From Vibrio sp. VB16 (lineage in GTDB: Bacteria; Pseudomonadota; Gammaproteobacteria; Enterobacterales; Vibrionaceae): DNA of 64,000 nt. Location of the stretch: NCBI RefSeq assembly GCF_015594925.2, contig NZ_CP087590.1, positions 62,001 to 126,000 on the forward strand. The letters run 5' to 3'. Made by a program: the position numbers and the translations under genes. The stretch's first letter is position 1. Each line of letters opens with the position of its first letter. Below the pieces are notes generated by a model that ran no database searches, was not told the origin of the DNA, and saw only the letters and a list, made by a program, of their open reading frames with translations. This document shows, piece after piece, positions 34,426-43,275 of the stretch.

Positions 34426-35952
34426 ATGCAGTGGATTATAGAAAATCAAGAACTCGTCATTACTATTCTCGTTAGTGGTGTTTTTTCGGCATTTATTGTC
34501 GGTTGGTGGATAAAACAGAAGTATCAATTTCAGATTCAGTTGCTAAAACAACAAGCGGAAGCCGACCAAAACTTGCTTCGTTCTAAAAACGAGCAACTTG
34601 AACAGAGCATTCAACGAACTCAAACAGAATTAGAACAGCTGGATATCGATAGGGATAAAGCGGCGCATGAATTAACACAAACTCATGGTCAGCTAATGGC
34701 GGCCATGGAGAATTTACGTCACTTTGACTCTGTAAAAAAAGAACGTTTGAGGTTTTCTCAACTACTTGAGCTTGCCAGAGAAGAGATATCACAAAGAAAA
34801 GCGGAATTAAGAGAGCAGCAAGCAAGGCACCAAGAAGAAAGTAAGGCCGTTCATGAAAAGGTCGAATTATTGGAGAAGGCAGAGCTGCGTCTAAAGCAAG
34901 AGTTTGAACAGCTCGCTAATAACCTTTTTGATGCCAAGACGGCGAAAGTTGATCAGCAAAATAAGCAAAGTCTTGAAGGGCTGCTCACACCGTTGAAAGA
35001 ACAGTTAGAAGGTTTTAAAAAGCAGGTAACAGACAGCTATGGTATGGAAGCCAAAGAGCGGCACACGCTTGTTCATGAAATTAAAAGCTTACAAAAACTC
35101 AATGAGCAAATGACGAAAGAAGCCGTCAATTTAACCCAGGCCTTGAAAGGCGACAATAAACAGCAAGGTAATTGGGGCGAGGTGGTTTTGGCTCGAGTGT
35201 TAGCCGAGTCTGGCTTGCGGGAAGGACATGAATACCAAACACAAGTCAGTCTTCAAGATGACGCGGGTAGGCGCTATCAACCGGATGTAATTGTGTACCT
35301 TCCTCATGAAAAGCAGGTAATTGTTGACTCAAAAATGGCTTTGGTTGCTTATGAAAGGTATTTCAACTCTGAATCAGATGCAGATAAACAACAGGCGATA
35401 AGCGATCATTTGTCCGCGTTACGCGCACATATCAAAGGTTTAAGCCTTAAAGATTACCAACACCTAAAAGGCATACAGAGCCTTGATTATGTCTTAATGT
35501 TTATTCCGGTGGAACCTGCTTTTCAGGTCGCGATTGAGGCTGACCCAAGCCTAGTAAAAGATGCGATGGAAAATAATATCATTTTAGTCAGTCCCACAAC
35601 CTTGTTGGTGGCGTTAAGAACGATTGACAACCTTTGGCGTAATGAAAGGCAGAATCAAAATGCAAAAGTGATCGCGGATAGAGCAAGTAAACTTTATGAC
35701 AAGTTAAGACTTTTCGTCACCGATATGGAATCGGTAGGGCAGTCATTAGACAAAGCGAATCAGAATTACCAAGGTGCAATGAATAAACTGGCTACGGGTC
35801 GAGGAAATGTAATCCGGCAGGCAGAAAGCTTTAAAGAGTTAGGTGTGGAAGTTAAACGCTCAATACCGACAAGTATAATTGAGCTAGAACAAAATTGCCT
35901 AACGGAAGCATCGGCAAAAGAAAGACATCAGGCAGAGGATAAAGTAAACTGA
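34426..35952 (+). CDS. rmuC: DNA recombination protein RmuC
   Basis: Protein of 508 residues: an N-terminal membrane anchor (about residues 7-26), a long coiled coil (about 30-180), then the restriction-endonuclease-like RmuC domain with KGDNKQQGNWGEVVLARVL, the nuclease-fold PDVIVYLP...VIVDSKMALVAYERYF (Asp and Asp-x-Lys), DYVLMFIPVEPAF and LVSPTTLLVALRTI. RmuC limits inversion between short inverted repeats. The start at a TTG (34393) is possible, but the ATG at 34426 aligns with E. coli. Located upstream of ubiE, as in many gammaproteobacteria. Confidence 0.93.
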   Translation: MQWIIENQELVITILVSGVFSAFIVGWWIKQKYQFQIQLLKQQAEADQNLLRSKNEQLEQSIQRTQTELEQLDIDRDKAAHELTQTHGQLMAAMENLRHFDSVKKERLRFSQLLELAREEISQRKAELREQQARHQEESKAVHEKVELLEKAELRLKQEFEQLANNLFDAKTAKVDQQNKQSLEGLLTPLKEQLEGFKKQVTDSYGMEAKERHTLVHEIKSLQKLNEQMTKEAVNLTQALKGDNKQQGNWGEVVLARVLAESGLREGHEYQTQVSLQDDAGRRYQPDVIVYLPHEKQVIVDSKMALVAYERYFNSESDADKQQAISDHLSALRAHIKGLSLKDYQHLKGIQSLDYVLMFIPVEPAFQVAIEADPSLVKDAMENNIILVSPTTLLVALRTIDNLWRNERQNQNAKVIADRASKLYDKLRLFVTDMESVGQSLDKANQNYQGAMNKLATGRGNVIRQAESFKELGVEVKRSIPTSIIELEQNCLTEASAKERHQAEDKVN

Positions 35953-36120
35953 CGGTCCGCAATTCCTGCTGGTATGTGAAAGACACACACCATATTCATA
36001 TTGCTTACTTGCGGAGTTAGAATCGATTTAATGTACGTATATATTTCTAATTAAGACTGAATGTATTGAATATTTTAAAGCAACAAAGCTGTTGTTAAGG
36101 TATTGCAGAAGAGGAACACA

Positions 36121-36903
36121 ATGACCGATATAAGCCTAAATGAAAACTCAGCGATACCATCAGATGAGACGACACACTTTGGTTTTAAAACGATAGCCAA
36201 AGATGAGAAAGTCGCCAAAGTAGCGGAAGTATTCCACTCTGTAGCAACGAAATACGACATTATGAACGATTTAATGTCAGGCGGTGTTCACCGTATCTGG
36301 AAACGTTTTACTATTGATTGTAGTGGAGCAAGACCAGGTCAAAAAATTCTAGACCTTGGTGGTGGTACCGGTGATCTGACAGCAAAATTTTCTCGCATTG
36401 TTGGTGAACAAGGTCATGTCATTCTTGCGGACATAAATAACTCAATGCTGAATGTAGGTCGTGACAAACTCCGTGATGTTGGTGTCGTCGGTAACGTACA
36501 TTATGTACAAGCAAACGCTGAAGATCTGCCTTTTCCTGATGACTATTTTGATTGCATTACAATTAGCTTTTGCTTGAGAAACGTAACAGACAAAGATAAA
36601 GCATTACGTTCGATGTTCCGTGTACTTAAGCCGGGTGGACGATTACTCGTGCTTGAGTTTTCTAAGCCAGTATTAAAACCATTATCTAAGATTTATGATG
36701 CTTACTCATTCCACTTGTTACCTAAAATGGGACAGTTGATAGCGAATGATTCAGAAAGCTATCGATATCTGGCTGAGTCTATTCGTATGCATCCTGATCA
36801 AGAAACACTCAAAGGTATGATGGATGATGCTGGTTTCGAGCAAACCCGCTATTACAATCTAACGGGCGGTATTGTTGCTTTGCATCGCGGCTACAAATTC
36901 TGA
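36121..36903 (+). CDS. ubiE: ubiquinone/menaquinone C-methyltransferase
   Basis: Class I SAM methyltransferase of 260 residues. SAM motif I is ILDLGGGTGDL (about 76-86); other family marks are HSVATKYDIMNDLMSGGVHRIWK and YYNLTGGIVALHRGYKF at the end. It methylates the ubiquinone and menaquinone precursors. The ATG at 36121 has GAGGAAC upstream; a TTG six codons earlier is less likely. First gene of ubiE-ubiJ-ubiB. Confidence 0.96.
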   Translation: MTDISLNENSAIPSDETTHFGFKTIAKDEKVAKVAEVFHSVATKYDIMNDLMSGGVHRIWKRFTIDCSGARPGQKILDLGGGTGDLTAKFSRIVGEQGHVILADINNSMLNVGRDKLRDVGVVGNVHYVQANAEDLPFPDDYFDCITISFCLRNVTDKDKALRSMFRVLKPGGRLLVLEFSKPVLKPLSKIYDAYSFHLLPKMGQLIANDSESYRYLAESIRMHPDQETLKGMMDDAGFEQTRYYNLTGGIVALHRGYKF

Positions 36904-36917
36904 GATTGAGGTAACTA

Positions 36918-37535
36918 ATGCTTGAGCTAGGTTTGACGGATCAAATTGCTACGGCAGCAATAGAGACCACGATTAATACTCTGATTAAAGATAACCCTGA
37001 ACATGGGCGACGTTTAAATCGTCTTAAAGGAAAGGTGTTGCAAGTTCATCTTATTGAATTAAAGAAAACACTTACTTTCGTTTTTAGTCAGCAAGTTGAT
37101 GTGTTAACACATTATGAAGGTTCGCCAGATTGCTCTCTTTCTCTTCACTTAGCCGTGCTTACACAGCTTAAAGACCAAAACAATATCACTCGCTTGATCA
37201 AGCAAGAAAAAATCGAGCTTGAAGGTGACTTGAAATTAGCTCAACAATTCTCTCAATTAATGAATGATTGCAAACCAGATCTTGAAGAATGGATGTCCAG
37301 AGTGACGGGAGATATCGTCGCTCATACCGTTGTACAAGGTGTCAAAGACACGAATGTTTGGGTTAAGAAGCAAGTAAATAAGCATCATAATCATGTGGCA
37401 CAAATACTGACAGAAGAGTGGAAAGTCGCACCGAGTCCACTGGAAATTGCCAACTTTTGTAATCAAGTTTCAGACGTTGAGAGCAGTGCTGCCAAACTAG
37501 ATAAACGCTTTACTCAATTGTTGGAGAAAGCATGA
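36918..37535 (+). CDS. ubiJ: ubiquinone biosynthesis accessory factor UbiJ
   Basis: SCP2-domain protein of 205 residues (lipid-binding fold in residues about 15-110, with SQQVDVLTHYEGSPDCSLSLHLAVL), followed by a helical C-terminal part. UbiJ scaffolds the ubiquinone biosynthesis complex with UbiK and binds lipid intermediates. It sits 14 bp after ubiE and overlaps ubiB by four bases (ATGA), the conserved ubiEJB order. Confidence 0.93.
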   Translation: MLELGLTDQIATAAIETTINTLIKDNPEHGRRLNRLKGKVLQVHLIELKKTLTFVFSQQVDVLTHYEGSPDCSLSLHLAVLTQLKDQNNITRLIKQEKIELEGDLKLAQQFSQLMNDCKPDLEEWMSRVTGDIVAHTVVQGVKDTNVWVKKQVNKHHNHVAQILTEEWKVAPSPLEIANFCNQVSDVESSAAKLDKRFTQLLEKA

Positions 37536-39166
37536 GACCAGCAGAGTTACAACGCCTGTACCGCATCACTAAAGTTCAGTTAGAGTATGGCTTGGATGAG
37601 TTAATTCCTGAACATGAACTGACTAAAACCCCCTTGCTTGCCCGTAAAGCGCTTTTTTGGATCAAGAATAAGCATCAAGACAAAGCGCTTGGCGTTAGGC
37701 TACGTTTAGCGCTCCAAGAATTGGGGCCAGTTTGGATTAAGTTTGGTCAGATGATGTCGACTCGTCGAGATCTTTTTCCTCCTCATTTAGCTGATCAACT
37801 TGCACTTTTGCAGGATCGCGTAGCGCCATTTGATGGCCAGGAAGCAAAAGACCAAATGGAAAAAGCGCTAGGAGGAAAACTAGAAAATTGGTTTACTGAC
37901 TTTGATATTGAGCCGCTAGCCTCCGCATCAATTGCTCAAGTCCATACTGCAAAGTTAAAAGATAGCGGTAGAGAAATCGTACTCAAAATCATCCGCCCAG
38001 ATATTCGTCCAGCGATTGATGCGGATATTAAATTGATGTATCGAATGGCGAAAATCGTCGCTAAAGCGACAGCTGAAGCTAAGCGTTTAAAGCCGGTAGA
38101 AGTGGTGCGAGAGTATGAAAAAACGCTAATTGATGAATTAGACCTTCGTCGAGAAGCCGCTAACGCAATACAGCTGAGACGGAATTTTGAAGGGAGCGAA
38201 GAGCTCTATGTTCCTGAGGTTATGACGGATTTCAGTAGTGAAGCTTTAATGGTATCTGAACGTATTTACGGTATTCAAGTTTCTGATATTGAAGGGTTAG
38301 AAGCGAACGGCACTAATATGAAGTTGCTCGCGGAACGCGGTGTTAGCGTTTTCTTTACTCAAGTTTTTCGTGACAGCTTTTTTCATGCAGATATGCACCC
38401 CGGTAATGTGTTTGTGAATCCTGAGCATGCTGAGAATCCACAATGGATTGGCCTTGATTGCGGGATCGTAGGTACGTTAAACACAGAAGATAAACGTTAT
38501 CTTGCCGAAAATTTTCTTGCCTTTTTTAATCGCGATTACCGTAAAGTCGCGGAGCTGCATGTCGATTCCGGTTGGGTACCACCAGATACCAATTTACAAG
38601 AGTTTGAATTTGCTATTCGCATTGTGTGCGAACCTATTTTTGCTAAGCCGCTGTGTGAAATATCTTTTGGTCATGTGTTATTAAATCTATTCAACACCGC
38701 TCGCCGTTTTAATATGGAAGTACAACCGCAGTTGATCCTGTTACAAAAAACGTTACTCTATGTTGAAGGTTTGGGTCGGCAGCTCTATCCACAGTTAGAT
38801 TTGTGGGATACCGCTAAACCATTTTTAGAAAAGTGGATGGCCAATCAGGTTGGACCCCAAGCGGTCGTTAATGCGATCAAAGAAAAAGCGCCGTTTTGGG
38901 CGGAGCGATTACCTGAACTTCCTGAATTGCTTTACGACAGCCTTAAGCAGGGTAAGGCAATGAATCACAAAATGGAGCAGCTTTATACTGGCTATCGAGC
39001 GACGAAGCAACAACATGCAAAAGGGATATTAACCTTTGGTGTTGGCGCGACATTGGTTGTTTGTTCAGCGATTCTATTGCTAAGTCCGTATCAAGATATT
39101 GCTATTGCTTCCGCTGTCACTGGTGTTTTGTGTTGGTTAGTAAGCTGGCGTATACACAGCAAGTAG
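37532..39166 (+). CDS. ubiB: ubiquinone biosynthesis regulatory kinase UbiB
   Basis: ADCK/UbiB atypical kinase-like protein of 544 residues. The family KxGQ motif appears in WIKFGQMMSTRRDLFPP (about 69-85), the alanine-rich loop as ASASIAQVHTAKL, and the catalytic-type HADMHPGNVFV and LDCGIVGTL. Two C-terminal membrane helices (about 500-542) anchor it to the inner membrane. It uses ATP to promote extraction of ubiquinone precursors. The ATG overlaps the ubiJ stop. Confidence 0.96.
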   Translation: MRPAELQRLYRITKVQLEYGLDELIPEHELTKTPLLARKALFWIKNKHQDKALGVRLRLALQELGPVWIKFGQMMSTRRDLFPPHLADQLALLQDRVAPFDGQEAKDQMEKALGGKLENWFTDFDIEPLASASIAQVHTAKLKDSGREIVLKIIRPDIRPAIDADIKLMYRMAKIVAKATAEAKRLKPVEVVREYEKTLIDELDLRREAANAIQLRRNFEGSEELYVPEVMTDFSSEALMVSERIYGIQVSDIEGLEANGTNMKLLAERGVSVFFTQVFRDSFFHADMHPGNVFVNPEHAENPQWIGLDCGIVGTLNTEDKRYLAENFLAFFNRDYRKVAELHVDSGWVPPDTNLQEFEFAIRIVCEPIFAKPLCEISFGHVLLNLFNTARRFNMEVQPQLILLQKTLLYVEGLGRQLYPQLDLWDTAKPFLEKWMANQVGPQAVVNAIKEKAPFWAERLPELPELLYDSLKQGKAMNHKMEQLYTGYRATKQQHAKGILTFGVGATLVVCSAILLLSPYQDIAIASAVTGVLCWLVSWRIHSK

Positions 39167-39390
39167 AATAAAAATCGTCGCTGAAAAGGAGATGTATATT
39201 GTTAATAAACGTTTACATTCCTTTTTAATCGTTAACATTAAGGAATATATCAATTCTTAATCTACCCATGTGTAGGTAGTGGTGTTGTTGAGGTCACATT
39301 TTGCTTGCTTAATTTACGTGTACGCGGTAAATAACAAGTAAACTAGCACACTTATTTATAGTCTTATTGTATAACCCGAGGTATTGGAAA

Positions 39391-39639
39391 ATGGGCGGTA
39401 TTAGTATTTGGCAGTTGCTTATCATAGCAGTTATCGTTGTTTTACTATTTGGAACTAAAAAGCTACGCAACATGGGTGGTGATTTGGGCTCTGCAGTAAA
39501 AGGATTTAAAAATGCCATGAGTGACGAAGACGCGGCGAAAAAAGAAGCCAAAGACGCAGACTTCGAACAGCAAAATTTAGAGCAGAAGTCAGAACAGGCT
39601 TCTACTGAAGAAGTTAAAAAAGACAAAGAGAAGGTCTAA
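39391..39639 (+). CDS. tatA: Sec-independent translocase subunit TatA
   Basis: Protein of 82 residues: short N-terminus MGGISIW, one membrane helix (about 5-22), the FGTKKLRNMGGDLG hinge, an amphipathic helix and a charged tail. TatA oligomers form the pore for folded twin-arginine substrates. An in-frame TTG at 39367 would add eight residues; the ATG at 39391 with GAGG upstream is the family start. A 220-bp gap after ubiB holds its likely promoter and a small CTACC/GGTAG hairpin. Confidence 0.95.
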   Translation: MGGISIWQLLIIAVIVVLLFGTKKLRNMGGDLGSAVKGFKNAMSDEDAAKKEAKDADFEQQNLEQKSEQASTEEVKKDKEKV

Positions 39640-39642
39640 TTA

Positions 39643-40020
39643 GTGTTTGATATCGGTTTTTGGGAACTGGTATTAATATCTGTCGTAGGTTTAGTAGTCC
39701 TTGGTCCAGAGCGTTTACCAGTTGCGATACGCAGTGTTTCAAAATTCATCAACAGCGCAAAGGCAATGGCAAATGGGGTAAAAGATGAACTTACCCACGA
39801 GCTGAAAATTCAAGAATTACAAGATAACCTTAAAAAAGCCGAGAAAATGGGGATGGAAGATCTCGCCCCTGATCTAAAAGCATCAGTTGAAGAACTGAAA
39901 AAAGCGGCGGCAGATGTTCAAAGACCTTATGCTACAGAGTCTAAATCAACGGATCCCGCTCAACCTGATAAGGTGAAGGCCGTGAAAGTTGATGTACCTG
40001 AAGAAAAAAAGCCAGGTTGA
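39643..40020 (+). CDS. tatB: Sec-independent translocase subunit TatB
   Basis: Protein of 125 residues with the TatB signature FDIGFWELVLISVVGLVVLGPERLP, an amphipathic helix and a Pro/Lys-rich tail. It forms the TatBC receptor that binds twin-arginine signal peptides. Start codon is GTG, three bases after the tatA stop. Confidence 0.95.
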   Translation: MFDIGFWELVLISVVGLVVLGPERLPVAIRSVSKFINSAKAMANGVKDELTHELKIQELQDNLKKAEKMGMEDLAPDLKASVEELKKAAADVQRPYATESKSTDPAQPDKVKAVKVDVPEEKKPG

Positions 40021-40037
40021 TTTGGCTTCATTTTGAT

Positions 40038-40070
40038 AGAGCTGCCGCAAGTGCAGCTCTTTCTGTTTTT
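40038..40070 (+). terminator. intra-operon terminator between tatB and tatC
   Basis: A perfect eight-base-pair stem AGAGCTGC / GCAGCTCT with a CGCAAGT loop is followed by TTCTGTTTTT. It lies in the 67-bp tatB-tatC gap, ahead of the tatC ribosome binding site. It should lower tatC transcription relative to tatA and tatB. Confidence 0.7.
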
Positions 40071-40087
40071 CCATTTAGAGGTTAAAT

Positions 40088-40846
40088 ATGGCATCAGCCG
40101 AGCAAACCCAACCTTTGATTAGCCATCTACTAGAGCTGAGAAATCGCCTTTTAAGAGCACTATTGGCTGTACTCTTTATATTTGTTGGTTTAATTTATTT
40201 TGCCAGTGACATTTATGTGTTTGTTTCGTCTCCATTAGTTGATCGTCTGCCTGAAGGGGCTACGATGATAGCAACAGACGTCGCTTCTCCCTTTTTTACG
40301 CCACTTAAATTAACGCTGATAGCGTCTATATTTGTTGCTGTACCATATATTTTGCATCAGGTATGGGGATTTGTTGCTCCGGGCCTGTACAAACATGAAC
40401 GTAAGTTAGTTATGCCGCTTATGTTTTCAAGTTCGCTGCTTTTTTATTGTGGTGTTGCATTCGCCTATTATGTTGTTTTTCCACTTGTTTTCAGTTTTTT
40501 TACTGCTATTTCGTTAGGCAGTGTAGAGTTCGCTACTGATATCTCGAGTTATTTAGATTTTGTTCTTGCTCTGTTTTTTGCATTTGGTATCGCATTTGAA
40601 GTACCTGTTGCAATTATATTGCTATGTTGGACTGGGGCCACAAATCCAAAGAGCCTTGCGGAGAAACGTCCGTATATTGTTGTTGCCGCTTTTGTATTCG
40701 GGATGATGTTAACGCCACCCGATATGATTTCACAGACACTGCTCGCGATTCCAATGTGTATATTGTTTGAAGTGGGGTTGTTTTTCGCTCGTTTCTACAT
40801 AAAAAAAGACGACGATGAGAGTAGTGAAGAGGAAACAGAGGCTTAA
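40088..40846 (+). CDS. tatC: Sec-independent translocase subunit TatC
   Basis: Six-helix inner-membrane protein of 252 residues. The N-terminal LISHLLELRNRLLRALLAV is the signal-peptide contact region; FAFGIAFEVPVAI and FGMMLTPPDMISQTLLAIPM are conserved. The acidic cytoplasmic tail is DDDESSEEETEA. It forms the core of the TatBC receptor complex. Confidence 0.96.
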   Translation: MASAEQTQPLISHLLELRNRLLRALLAVLFIFVGLIYFASDIYVFVSSPLVDRLPEGATMIATDVASPFFTPLKLTLIASIFVAVPYILHQVWGFVAPGLYKHERKLVMPLMFSSSLLFYCGVAFAYYVVFPLVFSFFTAISLGSVEFATDISSYLDFVLALFFAFGIAFEVPVAIILLCWTGATNPKSLAEKRPYIVVAAFVFGMMLTPPDMISQTLLAIPMCILFEVGLFFARFYIKKDDDESSEEETEA

Positions 40847-40853
40847 TATACTG

Positions 40854-40883
40854 AAAGCGAGTGATGTTCTACTCGCTTTTTTA
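40854..40883. terminator. terminator of the tat operon
   Basis: A stem AAAGCGAGT / ACTCGCTTT around GATGTTCT is followed by TTTTA. It lies between the convergent tatC and tatD genes, with Ts on one side and few As on the other, so it acts mainly on the plus strand. Confidence 0.85.
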
Positions 40884-40894
40884 CTATTGTCTTT

Positions 40895-41668
40895 TCAAGA
40901 TTCAAGATTCAAGTTAAATAGTCGCTTAGCATTCTCCGTGGTTAAACGGTCTACTTCTGCAATATCCAATGCCCTTAGTTCAGCAACTCGTTTCGCGACT
41001 AACGCGGTATATGAAGGTTCGTTGCGTTTACCCCGATGTGGCACTGGTGCAAGATACGGACAGTCGGTTTCTAAAATGACGTAGTCTAGGTCTAAGCTTG
41101 GAATTACTTTGTCCATACCACCATTCTTGAATGTTGATACCCCGCCTAATCCAAGATGAAATCCGAGTTCGTTAATTGCCTTTGCTTCATCAATGCTGCC
41201 ACCAAAGCAATGAAATACACCGGATAACGAGCCATCCTGCTCGCTTCGCAATAAATGAAGTGTTTCATCAATTGAATCTCTAGTATGGATGACAACAGGT
41301 AACGACATCTCTTTTGCCCAGTTTAGTTGGGTAATAAAAGCGTATTCTTGTTCGGCTTTGTAGGTTTTATCCCAATAGAGGTCAATTCCTATCTCACCAA
41401 CCGCAATAAAAGTGTGCTTTTCAAACCAAGAGTGAATCGTTGCTAGGGTTTGTTTTACCTCTCCATTTACATAACATGGATGTAACCCCATCATTGAGCG
41501 ACAAATATCAGCATATTGCGCCTCAGTGGCCAGCATGGGCTTGATTGAGTCTAGGTCAATATTAGGCAATAAAATAGTATCTACCCCCTGGCTTAACGCC
41601 CTATGAATGACTTCTTCACGGTCGTTGTCAAATTCGGAAGCGTATATGTGGGCATGGGTGTCTATCAT
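40895..41668 (-). CDS. tatD: TatD-family metal-dependent hydrolase
   Basis: TIM-barrel nuclease of 257 residues. Metal-binding motif MIDTHAHIY at the N-terminus, EIGIDLYWD, VVIHTRDS and ETDCPYLAP mark the family. TatD proteins are 3'-5' exonucleases, not translocase parts. In E. coli tatD lies on the same strand after tatC; here it is on the opposite strand, convergent with tatC and divergent from hemB. The C-terminal codons fall in a TCAAGAT repeat. Confidence 0.93.
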   Translation of the reverse strand: MIDTHAHIYASEFDNDREEVIHRALSQGVDTILLPNIDLDSIKPMLATEAQYADICRSMMGLHPCYVNGEVKQTLATIHSWFEKHTFIAVGEIGIDLYWDKTYKAEQEYAFITQLNWAKEMSLPVVIHTRDSIDETLHLLRSEQDGSLSGVFHCFGGSIDEAKAINELGFHLGLGGVSTFKNGGMDKVIPSLDLDYVILETDCPYLAPVPHRGKRNEPSYTALVAKRVAELRALDIAEVDRLTTENAKRLFNLNLES

Positions 41669-41843
41669 GATCGTATCTCTATTATTCCGAGTTTAAGTGA
41701 TTGAGTAAATTCTTCTCAGTATATATTGAATTTGTGCTCTAGAGAGAATTTCTACCGGATTAAGCTCCTATCCAATATCGACAATGATATAATACAAACT
41801 GTACATTGATTGATAAAAACGAATTATTGTCTAGGAGAGCTAA

Positions 41844-42884
41844 GTGTCTGTTTCTATTAAAGGTGAATTTCCAGTACGACGTATGCGTCGTATGCGTAAG
41901 CATGATTTTAGTCGCCGTTTAATGGCCGAAAATCAGATAAGTGCGAGTGATCTTATCTACCCTATGTTTATTTTAATGGGTAAAAATCGACGCGAAGCCG
42001 TTGATTCGATGCCAGGCGTAGAGCGTTTATCAATTGACTTGATGTTAGAGGAAGCTCAGTTACTTGCTAAATTGGGCGTGCCTGCTATCGCATTATTTCC
42101 AGTGGTTAATCAAGACGTCAAAAGTTTATGCGCACAAGAAGCGTATAACTCGGAAGGATTAGCACAACGAGCAGTGAGAGCGATAAAAGAACACGTGCCG
42201 GAAATAGGTGTAATTACCGATGTTGCTTTGGATCCATTCACGACACACGGACAAGATGGCATCATCGATGAAACCGGTTATGTCATGAATGAAGAAACAA
42301 CAGAAGTTTTAATCAAGCAGGCGCTTTCTCATGCAGAAGCCGGTGCTGACGTTGTTGCACCTTCAGATATGATGGATGGGCGAATTGGTCGTATCCGAGA
42401 AGCTTTGGAAGAGGCTGGATATATTCACACTCAAATAATGGCTTATTCTGCTAAGTACGCGTCGAACTATTACGGCCCATTTAGAGATGCCGTCGGATCA
42501 GCGTCAAATCTGAAAGGTGGTAATAAGAAAAATTATCAGATGGATCCTGCGAACAGTGATGAAGCATTGCATGAAGTTGCAATGGATATCAATGAAGGTG
42601 CGGATATGGTGATGGTTAAACCCGGTATGCCTTATTTAGATATTGTTCGACGAGTGAAGTCTGAACTGCAAGTCCCTACATTCGCCTATCAAGTATCTGG
42701 CGAATATGCAATGCATAAAGCGGCTATTCAAAATGGCTGGCTAAAAGAGAAAGAGACCGTAATGGAGTCATTGCTGTGCTTTAAGCGCGCAGGAGCGGAT
42801 GGTATTTTGACCTATTTTGCCAAAGACGTAGCACTTTGGCTTGCGGAAGATAATGCCAAAGCGAAAGAAAGCATCAGCGAGTAA
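41844..42884 (+). CDS. hemB: porphobilinogen synthase (5-aminolaevulinate dehydratase)
   Basis: HemB of 346 residues that condenses two 5-aminolaevulinate molecules. Active-site lysines are in MAYSAKYAS and VMVKPGMPY. The metal-site segment reads DVALDPFTTHGQDG, lacking the cysteine cluster of zinc enzymes; it is thus the magnesium-type (Pseudomonas-like) HemB rather than the E. coli zinc type. Length also fits the Mg type, including the N-terminal arm. The start is GTG with AGGAGAG upstream. A TATAAT lies about 50 bp before it. It is followed by a terminator and then RyhB. Confidence 0.95.
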   Translation: MSVSIKGEFPVRRMRRMRKHDFSRRLMAENQISASDLIYPMFILMGKNRREAVDSMPGVERLSIDLMLEEAQLLAKLGVPAIALFPVVNQDVKSLCAQEAYNSEGLAQRAVRAIKEHVPEIGVITDVALDPFTTHGQDGIIDETGYVMNEETTEVLIKQALSHAEAGADVVAPSDMMDGRIGRIREALEEAGYIHTQIMAYSAKYASNYYGPFRDAVGSASNLKGGNKKNYQMDPANSDEALHEVAMDINEGADMVMVKPGMPYLDIVRRVKSELQVPTFAYQVSGEYAMHKAAIQNGWLKEKETVMESLLCFKRAGADGILTYFAKDVALWLAEDNAKAKESISE

Positions 42885-42909
42885 CCTCTACTTAATCGCT
42901 TAAAAACTA

Positions 42910-42939
42910 AAAACGGAGTCAAATGACGCCGTTTTTTTT
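42910..42939 (+). terminator. terminator of hemB
   Basis: A stem AAACGG-A-GTC / GAC-G-CCGTTT with an AAAT loop (one internal mismatch) is followed by a run of Ts. It separates hemB from the small-RNA gene downstream. Confidence 0.8.
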
Positions 42940-43000
42940 GTTTTAATGCCTGACTAACTGGATTTAGCGCCTATCTATAGAAAGTTTTTTCAAATAACCC

Positions 43001-43034
43001 TTGCAATGCGAATGAGAATGGTTATTATTACCAT
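43001..43034 (+). promoter_or_regulatory. ryhB promoter with overlapping Fur box
   Basis: -35 TTGCAA (43001-43006), 16-bp spacer, -10 TATTAT (43023-43028). The AT-rich AATGAGAATGGTTATTATTA over the spacer and -10 has the repeated GATAAT-like hexamers of a Fur site, so iron-loaded Fur would block transcription. Confidence 0.8.
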
Positions 43035-43204
43035 GTCTTCAGGAGATGATTCACTGTTTACCAAAGTAGTTGAATTTTATCTCTTATTGACACGACATTG
43101 CTCACATTGCTTCCAGTGTATTAGGCTATTAGGAAAAGCAGGATCCGATTCTGCTTGTACTAGTTATGCTAAGCGACATCTCTTGATGTCGCTTTCTTTT
43201 TTTT
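43035..43204 (+). ncRNA. ryhB: RyhB iron-responsive small RNA
   Basis: The core CACGACATTGCTCACATTG (43091-43109) and the following CTTCCAGT match the E. coli RyhB target-pairing core. It ends in an intrinsic terminator, AGCGACATC-TCTT-GATGTCGCT plus a T-run (43172-43204). The predicted transcript is about 170 nt, longer than the 90-nt enterobacterial RNA, as known for vibrios. Placement between hemB and polA matches the V. cholerae ryhB locus as I recall. RyhB pairs with mRNAs of iron-using proteins through Hfq when iron is scarce. The exact 5' end is inferred from the promoter. Confidence 0.9.
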
Positions 43205-43275
43205 AAGTCATACCGAATCCCATCTTTGTACAATACCGCTAGTTGAAAATAATTATCTTTTGTCCTATCGAGAAC

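Noticed and set aside
43006..43206. 66-residue open frame in the hemB-polA gap
   Set aside because: It begins inside the Fur box/promoter and runs through the RyhB core and its terminator; the codons are low-complexity and there is no ribosome binding site. The DNA is explained by RyhB.
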